A stretch of 64,000 nucleotides of DNA from assembly GCF_004762045.1 (NCBI RefSeq), contig NZ_SJOM01000007.1, forward strand, positions 996,108-1,060,107, in the 5' to 3' direction. This DNA is from Mycobacterium sp. DL99 (lineage in GTDB: Bacteria; Actinomycetota; Actinomycetes; Mycobacteriales; Mycobacteriaceae). Positions 54,847 to 63,329 of the stretch are shown one piece after another. The stretch's first letter is position 1; every line of letters begins with the position of its first letter. The translations under genes and the position numbers were made by a program. Under the pieces are notes generated by a model that made no database searches, was not told where the DNA came from, and saw only the letters and a program-made list of their open reading frames with translations.

Positions 54847-56049
54847 TCAACGGTGGGACACCGCAATGGGCAGGTGCGCGAATCCTCGTACGGAACTGGA
54901 ATGCACTCGCACGGCCGCGGATTCATCCACTTCGTATCCGCGGATTCGCTTGAACAACTCGGTCAGCGCCACCCGTGCCTCCATGCGGGCCAGGTGCGCG
55001 CCCAGGCAGAAGTGGGCGCCACTGCCGAAACTCACCAGCTTCGAGCCGATGTCACGGCCGATCTGGTACTGGTCTGGGTTTTCGAAGACCCGCTCGTCGC
55101 GGTTGGCCGAGCCGGCCAACAGCACCAGCACATCTCCGGCCGGGACCGTGGTGTCGTAGAACGTCATGTCCTCGACGACCGCCCGGGCCAGGATCTGACT
55201 GGACGTGTCGTACCGCAGCGTCTCCTCGATCCACGGCTGGATCAGGTCGTGGTCGTCGAACACCGGGGCCAGCTGATCGGGGTTCTTGAAACCCCAATAT
55301 GCGGCATTGGCAAGCAGTTTCGTGGTGGTCTCGTTGCCGGCGACCACCATCAGGAACAGGAACGCCATGATCTCGTCGTCGGTGAGCTTGTCGCCGTCGA
55401 TCTCGGCCTCCACCAGCGCCGAGGTCAGATCGTCGGTGAGCCGCTTGCGCCGTTGTTTGACCATGTCGGCGTAGTAGACCAGCAGCTCGCCCGAGGCCGT
55501 GATGGCCGATTCAGGCACGTCGGCGATACCGTCCTCGCGGTGCATGACACCGTCGGCCAGCGCGCGGATGCGCACCCGGTCCTCAGCGGGCACGCCCATC
55601 AGCTCGGAGATGACGTCCATCGGCAGCTTGCCCGCGAAATCGTCGACGTAATCGAAGCTGTTGCTCTGCAGCGCCTCATCCAGATGCTGCACGGCGATCT
55701 CGGTGACCCGGCCCTCCAGCTCGCGGATGCGCCGCGGGGTGAAGCCCTTGGACACCAGGGTGCGAAGCCTCAGGTGGGCTGGATCGTCCAGTGCCAGGAA
55801 CGACATGACCCGGTGGGCCTCGTCGTTGCGTGAGATCGGGTCCAGGGCGACACCGTGCTTGTTGGAGAGCGCGACGCTGTTACGGAATCCGGCGACCACG
55901 TCCTTGTGCCGGGACAGGGCCCAGAACTTCAGCTCGTCGTTGCGGTAAAGCGGGGCCTCGTCGCGCAGGCGGCGGTAGTACGGGTACGGGTCTTCGTGGA
56001 AGTCGTAGTCGTACGGGTCGAGGATCAGCTCGACTTCTCTCAAGGTCAT
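54847..56049 (-). CDS. cyp123: Cytochrome P450 CYP123
   Basis: 400 residues: heme loop FGSGAHFCLG with Cys348, K-helix EETLR, I-helix VVAGNETTTKL. N-terminal LDPYDYDFHEDPYPYYRRLR is typical of class I soluble P450s. It is the P450 immediately downstream of the TetR gene, as CYP123 (Rv0766c) in M. tuberculosis. Its start overlaps the tetR stop (ATGA), so it is cotranscribed. Natural substrate unknown. Confidence 0.9.
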   Translation of the reverse strand: MTLREVELILDPYDYDFHEDPYPYYRRLRDEAPLYRNDELKFWALSRHKDVVAGFRNSVALSNKHGVALDPISRNDEAHRVMSFLALDDPAHLRLRTLVSKGFTPRRIRELEGRVTEIAVQHLDEALQSNSFDYVDDFAGKLPMDVISELMGVPAEDRVRIRALADGVMHREDGIADVPESAITASGELLVYYADMVKQRRKRLTDDLTSALVEAEIDGDKLTDDEIMAFLFLMVVAGNETTTKLLANAAYWGFKNPDQLAPVFDDHDLIQPWIEETLRYDTSSQILARAVVEDMTFYDTTVPAGDVLVLLAGSANRDERVFENPDQYQIGRDIGSKLVSFGSGAHFCLGAHLARMEARVALTELFKRIRGYEVDESAAVRVHSSSVRGFAHLPIAVSHR

Positions 56050-56657
56050 TTGTCTTCTCCCAAGACGAGTCCGACCACGTAGGTCAATCGGTCGGCGATC
56101 TGGTGGTAGGTGAAGGCGCCGCTACCTGCATTGACCAGCGCGCCGAAGAACGTCATCTCCAGGGCGGAGACGATCCGGGAATCGGCATCGGGCCCGACGG
56201 CCGAACGGATGCGTTTGTGGATCTCGGCGCCGATGCGGTCCCGCACCTTGCGTACCGCCGGGTCGGTGCCGCCGCCCAGCAGGGCTGTGGTGCAGGCGGC
56301 CGCGACCTCGGGTTCGTCGGCGACGACGAGGGTCAGTGCACGCAACGCCTTGTCGACGCGGGTGGTCATGGAGTCGTTCACGTCGGTGAAGTACGGGCAC
56401 TGGCGAACCAGGTCCAGGTACATCTCGGCGATCAGGTGGTTCTTCGACGAGAAGTACGTGTAGGCCGTGGCAGGTGCGACCCCGGCGCGTGCGGCGACCG
56501 CACGCACCGTCAGATCGGCGTAGGACGATTCGCGCAGCATCTCGGTTCCGGCGGTCAGGACCTTGCGGAAGGTCTCCTCCTGCCGGCGGTTGCGCGGCGC
56601 CTCCTTGCCTGGCTCCGGAGCTGGTTCTGTGACTGCGGACACCGTATCGCTGGACAC
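56046..56657 (-). CDS. TetR family regulator of the CYP51 locus (Rv0767c-like)
   Basis: 203 residues from GTG 56657. N-terminal HTH: FRKVLTAGTEMLRESSYADLTVRAVAARAGVAPATAYTYFSSKNHLIAEMYLDL. First gene of the minus-strand operon tetR-cyp123-SDR-cyp51-fdx-NTF2-adhB. The palindrome GGACACATGTCC overlaps its own start codon and a second copy precedes aldA, so it is likely a repressor of both divergent operons and of itself. The effector may be a P450 substrate or product. Confidence 0.9.
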   Translation of the reverse strand: MSSDTVSAVTEPAPEPGKEAPRNRRQEETFRKVLTAGTEMLRESSYADLTVRAVAARAGVAPATAYTYFSSKNHLIAEMYLDLVRQCPYFTDVNDSMTTRVDKALRALTLVVADEPEVAAACTTALLGGGTDPAVRKVRDRIGAEIHKRIRSAVGPDADSRIVSALEMTFFGALVNAGSGAFTYHQIADRLTYVVGLVLGEDK

Positions 56658-56663
56658 ATGTCC
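56652..56663. promoter_or_regulatory. TetR operator, copy 1, overlapping the tetR start
   Basis: GGACACATGTCC, a perfect 12-bp palindrome (extended by T and A on each side), covers the GTG start of the TetR gene. It shares the form GGACA-N2-TGTCC with the site before aldA. Confidence 0.6.
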
Positions 56664-56808
56664 AAGTTATCGGACGATGCCGCAGTTGGGCAAGTGTGGA
56701 CCGTGGAAGGCCATAATGAACTGCGCGTTCTGGTGTCGTCTGCGGTCCGATGGGGTACGCCCTTGCGGCTCGACATTGTCTGCGGCTATCGTTCGAGACG
56801 AGACAGCC

Positions 56809-56820
56809 GGACAGTTGTCC
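56809..56820. promoter_or_regulatory. TetR operator, copy 2, upstream of aldA
   Basis: GGACAGTTGTCC, 25 bases before the aldA ATG. Same GGACA-N2-TGTCC form as the copy at the tetR start; the two lie at opposite ends of the divergent promoter region, 157 bases apart. Confidence 0.6.
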
Positions 56821-56845
56821 AGAATTCGTGAAGTGGAGTTCACCG

Positions 56846-58315
56846 ATGCCGGTACTGGCCGATCGCCAGAGTCAACTGCTGATCGACGGCAAGCTCGTCG
56901 CCGGCGGTGGCGGAGCATTCGAGACCGTCAACCCCGCCACCGAGGAGGTGCTCGGCGTTGCCGCCGACGCCAACACCGAGGACATGGGCAATGCCATTAA
57001 CGCCGCGCGTCGGGCCTTTGATGACACCGACTGGTCGACGAACACCGCGCTGCGGGTGCGCTGTCTGCGGCAGTTGCGTGATGCGTTGCGCGAAAATATC
57101 GAGGAATTACGGGAATTGACCATCGCCGAGGTGGGTGCCCCGCGCATGCTCACGGCCGGCGCGCAGCTGGAAGGTCCGATCGACGATCTGGCCTTCTCGG
57201 CCGACACTGCCGAGAGCTACGAGTGGACAACCGATCTCGGCTACGCCACCCCGCAGGGCATCCCGACCAACCGCAAGATCGCCCGGGAGGCCGTCGGTGT
57301 CGTCGGCGCGATCACCCCGTGGAACTTCCCGCACCAGATCAACCTGGCCAAGGTCGGCCCGGCGCTGGCAGCAGGCAACACCCTGATCCTCAAGCCCGCC
57401 CCGGACACGCCATGGGCGGCCGCGGCCATCGGTCAGATCATCGCCGAGCAGACCGACTTCCCGGCCGGGGTGATCAACGTCGTCACCTCCAGCGATCACT
57501 CGGTGGGCGCGTTGCTGTCCAAAGATCCGCGGGTGGACATGGTTTCGTTCACCGGGTCGACCGCGACCGGACGTGCGGTGATGACCGACGCGGCACTGAC
57601 GCTCAAGAAGGTGTTCCTGGAGCTGGGTGGCAAGTCGGCGTTCCTGGTGCTCGACGACGCCGACCTGGCCGGAGCCTGCTCGATGGCGGCCTTCACGGTG
57701 GCCATGCACGCCGGGCAGGGCTGCGCGATCACCACGCGGCTGGTGGTGCCGCGGGCCCGCTACGACGAGGCTGTCGAGGCCGCGGCAGCAACATTGGGCA
57801 GGATCAAGCCCGGTGACCCGAACAGCAAGCGCACGGTGTGCGGCCCGCTGATCTCTGCCCGTCAGCGCGACCGGGTGCAGTCCTATCTGGATCTCGCTCT
57901 GCAGGAGGGCGGCCGCTTCGCGTGCGGCGGTGGGCGTCCCGCGGACTTGGACACCGGGTTCTTCATCGAGCCGACCGTGATCGCCGGCCTGGACAACGAC
58001 GCCCGGGTGTCCCGCGAGGAGATCTTCGGGCCGGTGCTGACCGTCATCGCGCATGACGGTGACGACGACGCCGTGCGGATCGCCAACGATTCGCCGTACG
58101 GCCTGTCGGGCACCGTGTTCTCCGGCGACGACGCCCGCGCCCAGGCGGTGGCCTCGCGGATGCGCGTCGGCACCGTCAACGTCAACGGTGGCATCTGGTA
58201 CTCGGCCGATGCACCGTTCGGCGGCTACAAGCAGTCCGGAGTCGGCCGCGAGATGGGCCTGGCCGGCTTCGAGGAATACACCGAAATCAAGTGCGTCGCG
58301 ACGCTCGCGAACTAG
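56846..58315 (+). CDS. aldA: NAD-dependent aldehyde dehydrogenase AldA
   Basis: 489 residues, the same length as M. tuberculosis Rv0768 and very similar to it. ITPWNFPHQINLAKVGPALA (NAD contact), LELGGKSAF with catalytic Glu259, GQGCAITTR with nucleophile Cys293, EEIFGPVLTV. ATG 56846 follows GTGGAG by about 8 bases; the longer frame would include the operator. First gene of the plus-strand operon aldA-SDR-hydroxyacid dehydrogenase-CMD-408 aa protein. It probably oxidises an aldehyde produced by the alcohol dehydrogenase or P450s of the divergent operon. Confidence 0.94.
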   Translation: MPVLADRQSQLLIDGKLVAGGGGAFETVNPATEEVLGVAADANTEDMGNAINAARRAFDDTDWSTNTALRVRCLRQLRDALRENIEELRELTIAEVGAPRMLTAGAQLEGPIDDLAFSADTAESYEWTTDLGYATPQGIPTNRKIAREAVGVVGAITPWNFPHQINLAKVGPALAAGNTLILKPAPDTPWAAAAIGQIIAEQTDFPAGVINVVTSSDHSVGALLSKDPRVDMVSFTGSTATGRAVMTDAALTLKKVFLELGGKSAFLVLDDADLAGACSMAAFTVAMHAGQGCAITTRLVVPRARYDEAVEAAAATLGRIKPGDPNSKRTVCGPLISARQRDRVQSYLDLALQEGGRFACGGGRPADLDTGFFIEPTVIAGLDNDARVSREEIFGPVLTVIAHDGDDDAVRIANDSPYGLSGTVFSGDDARAQAVASRMRVGTVNVNGGIWYSADAPFGGYKQSGVGREMGLAGFEEYTEIKCVATLAN

Positions 58316-58333
58316 ACGACTGAGGAGATCTTG

Positions 58334-59086
58334 ATGGGACAGTTCGACAACAAAGTGGCCATCGTCACCGGGGCCGGTGGCGGTATCGGCCAGGCGTACG
58401 CCGAGGCGCTGGCGCGTGAGGGCGCGGCGGTCGTGGTGGCCGACATCAACACCGAAGGCGCCCAGAAGGTCGCCGACGGCATCAAGGGCGAGGGCGGCAA
58501 CGCGCTCGCGGTGCGGGTCGACGTCTCCGACATCGACTCGGCCAAGGACATGGCGGCGCAGACCCTTTCGGAGTTCGGCGGCATCGACTACCTGGTCAAC
58601 AACGCCGCGATCTTCGGCGGCATGAAGCTCGACTTCCTGCTCACCGTCGACTGGGATTACTACAAGAAGTTCATGAGCGTGAACCTCGACGGCGCGCTGG
58701 TGTGCACCCGCGCGGTGTACCGCAAGATGGCCAAGCGTGGTGGCGGCGCGATCGTCAACCAGTCCTCGACCGCGGCCTGGCTGTACGCCAACTACTACGG
58801 CCTGGCCAAGGTCGGCATCAACGGTCTCACCCAGCAGCTGTCGCGTGAGCTCGGCGGGCAGAACATCCGCATCAACGCGATTGCGCCGGGTCCGATCGAC
58901 ACCGAGGCCAACCGGACCACCACCCCTCAGGAGATGGTCGCCGACATCGTCAAGGGAATCCCGTTGTCCCGCATGGGCCAGCCGGAGGATCTGGTCGGGA
59001 TGTGCCTGTTCCTGTTGAGCGATCAGGCCAAGTGGATCACCGGCCAGATCTTCAACGTCGACGGCGGACAGATCATCCGGTCATGA
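58334..59086 (+). CDS. Short-chain dehydrogenase (Rv0769-like)
   Basis: 250 residues: VAIVTGAGGGIGQAYAEAL, NNAAIFGG, catalytic Ser in NQSSTAAW and YYGLAK. ATG 58334 follows GAGGAG by 7 bases. The C-terminus ends in the common GQIFNVDGGQIIRS. Second gene of the aldA operon, with ATGA overlap to the next. Confidence 0.92.
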   Translation: MGQFDNKVAIVTGAGGGIGQAYAEALAREGAAVVVADINTEGAQKVADGIKGEGGNALAVRVDVSDIDSAKDMAAQTLSEFGGIDYLVNNAAIFGGMKLDFLLTVDWDYYKKFMSVNLDGALVCTRAVYRKMAKRGGGAIVNQSSTAAWLYANYYGLAKVGINGLTQQLSRELGGQNIRINAIAPGPIDTEANRTTTPQEMVADIVKGIPLSRMGQPEDLVGMCLFLLSDQAKWITGQIFNVDGGQIIRS

Positions 59087-59931
59087 CTCAGCAGCGATAC
59101 GGCTACATCGGCCTGGGCAACATGGGTGCCCCGATGGCCAAGCGCCTGGCCGAATGGCCTGGCGGGTTCACGGTATTCGATGTGCGCGCCGAATCCATGG
59201 AGCCTTTCGCGGAGCTCGGCGCGACGCTGGCGGACGACGTCACTGGTGTTGCCGATGCGGACATCATCAGTATCACGGTGCTCAACGACGAGCAGGTGCG
59301 TTCGGTGATCGCGGACCTGGCACCAAAGGTCAAGCCGGACACCGTGATCGTGATCCACTCGACGATCAGCGACACCACCGCGGCCGAGCTCGCCGAGCAT
59401 TACCGGCCGCAGGGCATCCATATCGTCGACGCCCCGGTCAGCGGTGGCGGCGTAGCCGCCGAGAAGGGTGAGCTGGCCATCATGGTGGGCGCCGAGCGGC
59501 CCGTCTACGAGCGGATCAAGCCGGCGCTCAAGCAGTTCGGCTCGATGGTGATCCACGCCGGTGAGCCCGGCGCAGGCACCCGGATGAAACTGGCCCGCAA
59601 CATGCTGACCTTCACCTCGTACGCAGCGGCATGCGAGGCGATGAAGCTGGCCGAGGCGGCCGGGCTGGACCTGGGTGCGCTGGGCCGGGTGGTGCGTCAT
59701 ACCGATGCGCTGACCAGCGGGCCGGGCGCCATCATCGTGCGCGACAACATGGCCGAGCTGACCCCGGATCATTGGCTCTACGATGCGTTCACCCACACCC
59801 GCGGACTGGGGGAGAAGGATCTGAGCCTGGCCCTCGGACTGGGTGACGTTGTGGGAGTGGACCTTCCGTTGGCCCAGGTGGCCTTGCAGCGGCTCGCAGA
59901 GGGCCTCGGCGTACCGCACAAGAACGACTAG
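59083..59931 (+). CDS. 3-hydroxyisobutyrate dehydrogenase family protein (Rv0770-like)
   Basis: 282 residues: YGYIGLGNMGAPMAKRL, substrate loop DAPVSGGGVAAEKGELAIMVG, and the catalytic lysine in RMKLARNMLTFTSY. This one keeps the canonical DAPVSGG loop, unlike the paralogue at 30417. NAD(P)-dependent oxidation of a beta-hydroxyacid. Its ATG overlaps the preceding SDR stop. Confidence 0.92.
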   Translation: MTQQRYGYIGLGNMGAPMAKRLAEWPGGFTVFDVRAESMEPFAELGATLADDVTGVADADIISITVLNDEQVRSVIADLAPKVKPDTVIVIHSTISDTTAAELAEHYRPQGIHIVDAPVSGGGVAAEKGELAIMVGAERPVYERIKPALKQFGSMVIHAGEPGAGTRMKLARNMLTFTSYAAACEAMKLAEAAGLDLGALGRVVRHTDALTSGPGAIIVRDNMAELTPDHWLYDAFTHTRGLGEKDLSLALGLGDVVGVDLPLAQVALQRLAEGLGVPHKND

Positions 59932-59942
59932 GAGAACTTTCG

Positions 59943-60386
59943 ATGGACGAGTTGCGCGCCAAGGGCCTGGCCAAGATGAACGAGGTCTACGGCTGGGAGA
60001 TGCCGAACATCGAAGGAGATCCGTACTTCGATCTGACCGTCGACCACCTGTTCGGCACCATCTGGACCAAGCCCGGACTGTCGATGCGTGAGAAGCGGCT
60101 GATGACGTTGTCCGCGGTGACCGCCGTCGGCTCGCAGGATCTCGCCGAGATCCAGGTGAACGCCGCGCTGCTCAACGGTGAGTTCACCGAGGAAGAGCTC
60201 AAGGACATCGCCATCTTCCTCACCCAGTATCTGGGCTTCCCGCTCGGGTCCGGGCTCAACGGAACCGTGTCCAAGGTTGTGGCCAAGCGCCGCAAGGCCG
60301 CCGAGAAGGGGCTTGATGAGGACCGGCGCGCCAATGTGAACGCCGCGGTCAAGATGAACACCGGGAGCGAGCTCGATGACAAGTAG
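59943..60386 (+). CDS. Carboxymuconolactone decarboxylase family protein (Rv0771-like)
   Basis: 147 residues, single CMD/AhpD-like helical domain: DPYFDLTVDHLFGTIWTKPGLSMREKRLMTLSAVTAVGS and EVQ-like IQVNAALLNGEFTEEELKDI. It lacks the CxxC of AhpD peroxidases, so a lyase or lactone-decarboxylase type role is more likely. GGAG lies ahead of ATG 59943. It overlaps the next gene by 11 bases. Confidence 0.9.
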   Translation: MDELRAKGLAKMNEVYGWEMPNIEGDPYFDLTVDHLFGTIWTKPGLSMREKRLMTLSAVTAVGSQDLAEIQVNAALLNGEFTEEELKDIAIFLTQYLGFPLGSGLNGTVSKVVAKRRKAAEKGLDEDRRANVNAAVKMNTGSELDDK

Positions 60387-61602
60387 GTATGCCTCGCTGA
60401 CCCGCGATGAGCTGGTCAAGCTGGTACCTGAGCTGCTGCTCATGGGCCAGATGATCGACCGCTCCGGGATGGCCTGGTGCATCAGCAATTTCGGCCGACC
60501 GGAAATGCTGCAGATCGCTATCGAGGAGTGGGCGGCGTCCAGCCCGATCTACACCAGGCGGATGCAGAAGGCGCTCAAGTACGAGGGCGTCGACGTCATC
60601 ACCATCTTCAAGGGCTTGCAGCTCGACATCGGCGCCCCGCCGCAGTTCATGGATTTCCGCTACACGGTTCATGACCGCTGGCACGGCGAGTTCCACCTCG
60701 ATCACTGCGGTGCGCTGCTCGACGTCGAGCCGATGGGCGAGGATTACGTGCGTGGCATGTGCCACGACATCGAGGACCCGACCTTCGATGCCACCGCGCT
60801 GGCCACCAACCGCAAATGCCAGGTGCGTCCCATCCACCGGCCGCCCCGGACCCCCGCTGACCGGCAGCCACACTGCGCCTGGACCGTCATCATCGACGAG
60901 TCCTATCCGGAGGTCGATGACATCCCGACGCTCGAGGTGATCGGCCGGACCCGGGCTGCTCAAACGGTTCTGGACCCGATCGATCCTTCCGATGAGGGGG
61001 CGTCCGACTATTCGGGGCCGCTGCTGTCGGACTTCGACTTCGCGGCGTTCTCGCACTCGGCGCTGGTCCGCATCGCCGACGAGGTGTGCCTGCAGATGCA
61101 CCTGCTGAACCTGTCGTTCATTCTCGCGGTGGGTGCCCGGGCTGGGGCGAACACCGAACTGGCCACCGAGATCTGCACCAAGCAGCTGATCGGCGTGGCC
61201 GGACTGGGCGCCGAGCGTATTCACCGTGCGCTCGATCTGCCCGGCGGCATCGAGGGGGCTATGCGGGTCCTCGAGCTGCATCCGTTGTTCAATCCCTCGG
61301 CGTACATCGATGCCGAGTTCGGTCCGGACACGGTGTCGGTGCGGCGCTCGCCGGCGCACGAGGACGGGTCCTGGGTGGCGCTGACCGGGCCGGCCGAGAC
61401 CCGGCCGCTGCAGGCTGTCGTCGCCGCCGTCAACCCGCATCTGTCCGTCGAGGTTATCGGATCGGATGCGGAATGGACCGCTCGGGTGATCGAAACCGAG
61501 ACCGCGGCAAAGGAATTCGATGAGGTCGCGGTGACGAAGTTCAGCGGTGGCGCGTCGTTCGTGTTCGAACCGCGGAAGTCGTTGCCGTTGACCGTGGTGT
61601 AA
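60376..61602 (+). CDS. Uncharacterised 408-residue protein of the aldA operon
   Basis: Not recognised. 408 residues from ATG 60376, no signal peptide or membrane helix. Helical N-terminus (LTRDELVKLVPELLLMGQMI), then a segment rich in Cys, His and Asp: HGEFHLDHCGALLDVEP, YVRGMCHDIEDPTFDATAL and RKCQVRPIHRPPR, which could bind a metal or hold a hydrolase active site. A distant resemblance to the L-2-amino-thiazoline-4-carboxylate hydrolase family crossed my mind but is not supported by a clear motif. The gene overlaps the CMD gene by 11 bases, so it belongs to the operon; I do not recall an equivalent in M. tuberculosis after Rv0771. Confidence 0.78.
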   Translation: MTSRYASLTRDELVKLVPELLLMGQMIDRSGMAWCISNFGRPEMLQIAIEEWAASSPIYTRRMQKALKYEGVDVITIFKGLQLDIGAPPQFMDFRYTVHDRWHGEFHLDHCGALLDVEPMGEDYVRGMCHDIEDPTFDATALATNRKCQVRPIHRPPRTPADRQPHCAWTVIIDESYPEVDDIPTLEVIGRTRAAQTVLDPIDPSDEGASDYSGPLLSDFDFAAFSHSALVRIADEVCLQMHLLNLSFILAVGARAGANTELATEICTKQLIGVAGLGAERIHRALDLPGGIEGAMRVLELHPLFNPSAYIDAEFGPDTVSVRRSPAHEDGSWVALTGPAETRPLQAVVAAVNPHLSVEVIGSDAEWTARVIETETAAKEFDEVAVTKFSGGASFVFEPRKSLPLTVV

Positions 61603-61636
61603 GTGGATCGCCGCGCTAGCCGAGCGATACGGTCTG

Positions 61637-61668
61637 CAACTGCGATATCACATGCGATATCGCAGTTG
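61637..61668. terminator. Bidirectional hairpin terminator
   Basis: Perfect 13-bp arms CAACTGCGATATC and GATATCGCAGTTG around a 6-base loop, ending at the base before the convergent lipoprotein stop. Separates the aldA operon from the toxin/immunity-like genes. Confidence 0.75.
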
Positions 61669-62121
61669 TCAGGGCAGCGTCAGCGTCAGGTAGCCGCCAC
61701 CCTCCGGTCGCAGCACCACGTCGGTCGGCCAGGTCACCCGGAAGTTCTCACCGCGTAGGTAGTCGCCGCTGATTCCGGCGGCCTTGACCGGTTTTCCGTT
61801 GAGTTCGAAGATCAGCAGGCTGGCTTTCGAGTTGTAGAAGCGGTCCTTGATTACGGGTGCGCCAACGGTCTTTTCGATGAATTTCCGTTCGGAGTTTTCG
61901 TGGAACAGGTGCACCTCGTCCCAATCCCAGCTGGTGAACTCGTTGAGTCGGCCTGTCTTCTTCTCGTGCAGAAGGCTTTCCAGGCCGTCGTTGAGCTTCT
62001 GGTCGTTGTAGTCGATATCCATTGACTGCCTCATCGCCTGTCTGGCCAGATCGCAGCCGGTCAGGGAGGCGCAGAGCAAGAGGGCGATCAGCATCGCCCG
62101 CGCCAATTTTGACCTCAGCAT
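61669..62121 (-). CDS. Lipoprotein, candidate immunity protein, copy 1
   Basis: 150 residues: signal peptide with lipobox SLTGC (acylated Cys23). The mature part contains QAMRQSMDIDYNDQKLNDGL, FTSWDWDEVHLFHENSERKF, KTVGAPVI, SKASLLIFELNGKPVKA, and GGGYLTLTLP at the very end. It is a clear paralogue of the lipoprotein at 62870-63328, both with the lipobox at Cys23. Position downstream of a secreted toxin-like gene and lipid anchoring outside the membrane suggest an immunity role, which is inference. ATG 62121 lacks a good ribosome site. Confidence 0.75.
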   Translation of the reverse strand: MLRSKLARAMLIALLLCASLTGCDLARQAMRQSMDIDYNDQKLNDGLESLLHEKKTGRLNEFTSWDWDEVHLFHENSERKFIEKTVGAPVIKDRFYNSKASLLIFELNGKPVKAAGISGDYLRGENFRVTWPTDVVLRPEGGGYLTLTLP

Positions 62122-62148
62122 GGGAGTCCGACTATCGCGTTCGCCACC

Positions 62149-62859
62149 TCAACCCCGTTCCGCCTGTTCGAGACGGTCGAGTATCTCCAGAGCGACCCGC
62201 TCGCTGTCTGGTAGGCCGAGGGCGCTCGAGTTGATCAGCGCAGTACCGGTGAGCCGGTACGCGCTGTAGGCCCCGTCGGCGTGTTCACTGTTGAGTAGCA
62301 GGGTATTTGGGTCGGGGCTGTCCGCCGTGCGGCGGTAGTACCCGGTACCCGTCTTGATGCAGCCGGGTACCGCCGTTGTGAGCCGGTCAAATGTTTCCTG
62401 TGCGGTCGCCGCGTCCGGGTAGACGGCAATTGTCTGGCGGACATCCGCCATGATGGGGAGCGTCGGCGCGTCAATCAGCGTGGCATAGCCGACGGTGCGG
62501 AACTGTTTCCAGTCAGTGCCAAAGACTGCGGGCGGGTCGAACACTGGACGACACGTTTCAGGTGTGTTCGGGACCGCAGACGGGGCGGTAGCCGCCAGTT
62601 CCAGTACTTCATGAAATCCGGCGACCCCAGAGATACTTCGTACTTCTTCGACGGAGAGCACAGCTGGCGCAACATCACTCGGTGCCGGCGACGGTGATGT
62701 CGACGAGACCGTGGTGCAGGCTGCGGCCAGCAGTGTGAGGCCACAGAAGACAACTGCGAAAGTGCGGTTCGCCGCGGTCGCTTTCTCTGACCTGACATGC
62801 CACGGGGCGGGCGGCGCAGGGCATGCCACTCCCGAGTCCGGCCGGCTCTGGTGTTTCAT
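62149..62859 (-). CDS. Lipoprotein with PknH-like extracellular sensor domain
   Basis: Up to 236 residues. Hydrophobic FAVVFCGLTLLAAAC gives a lipobox at Cys48; GTG 62829 is an alternative start, since 47 residues before the cysteine is long. The mature domain has two cysteines (TCRPVF and GCIKTG) and the FRTVGYATL, IAVYPDAATAQETFDRL and YSAYRL pattern of PknH-type sensor domains also found in LpqQ/LppH-like lipoproteins. It lies between the two immunity-like lipoproteins in the same orientation. Confidence 0.75.
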   Translation of the reverse strand: MKHQSRPDSGVACPAPPAPWHVRSEKATAANRTFAVVFCGLTLLAAACTTVSSTSPSPAPSDVAPAVLSVEEVRSISGVAGFHEVLELAATAPSAVPNTPETCRPVFDPPAVFGTDWKQFRTVGYATLIDAPTLPIMADVRQTIAVYPDAATAQETFDRLTTAVPGCIKTGTGYYRRTADSPDPNTLLLNSEHADGAYSAYRLTGTALINSSALGLPDSERVALEILDRLEQAERG

Positions 62860-62869
62860 CGCATGGCAG

Positions 62870-63328
62870 CTAGCCGGCAGGCACAGTCAGTGTGAGATAT
62901 CCGCCACCTTGCGGATCCAGCACCGCATCGGCCGGGAAGCTGACGCGGTAGTTGTCACCCCTCAGGAAGTCTCCGGGAATGCCGACGGCTTTGACCGGCT
63001 GCCCGCCGTCCTCGAAGACGAGCAGACTGGCCTTCGACTCAAAGAAGTCACTTTGGATGACCGGCGCGCCAACGGTTTCCTCGATGAACTCGCGCTCAGT
63101 GTATTCGTGGAACAGGTGGACTTCGTCCCAGTCCCACGAGGTGAATTCGCGGAGTTTTGCCTTCGCGTTGGTCTCGACAAGATGGGCCAGCCCTTTATTC
63201 ATACGCTGATCGTTGTAGTCGACGTCCATCGATTGCCTCATCGCTTGCTGTATCAGTCCGCAACTTGTCAGGAGAATGCACAGAATCAATACGCTGAGTG
63301 CAGTACGCATCGGCGACAACGTTGCCAC
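62870..63328 (-). CDS. Lipoprotein, candidate immunity protein, copy 2
   Basis: 152 residues from GTG 63328: GGGAGGG sits 7 bases upstream and the start comes one base after the toxin-like gene's stop; ATG 63310 has no ribosome site. Lipobox LLTSC puts the acylated cysteine at 23, as in copy 1. Mature part: QAMRQSMDVDYNDQRMNKGL, FTSWDWDEVHLFHEYTEREF, ETVGAPVI, SKASLLVFEDGGQPVKA, GGGYLTLTVP. Tight coupling to the upstream gene makes it the best immunity candidate. Confidence 0.8.
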   Translation of the reverse strand: MATLSPMRTALSVLILCILLTSCGLIQQAMRQSMDVDYNDQRMNKGLAHLVETNAKAKLREFTSWDWDEVHLFHEYTEREFIEETVGAPVIQSDFFESKASLLVFEDGGQPVKAVGIPGDFLRGDNYRVSFPADAVLDPQGGGYLTLTVPAG

Positions 63329-63329
63329 G

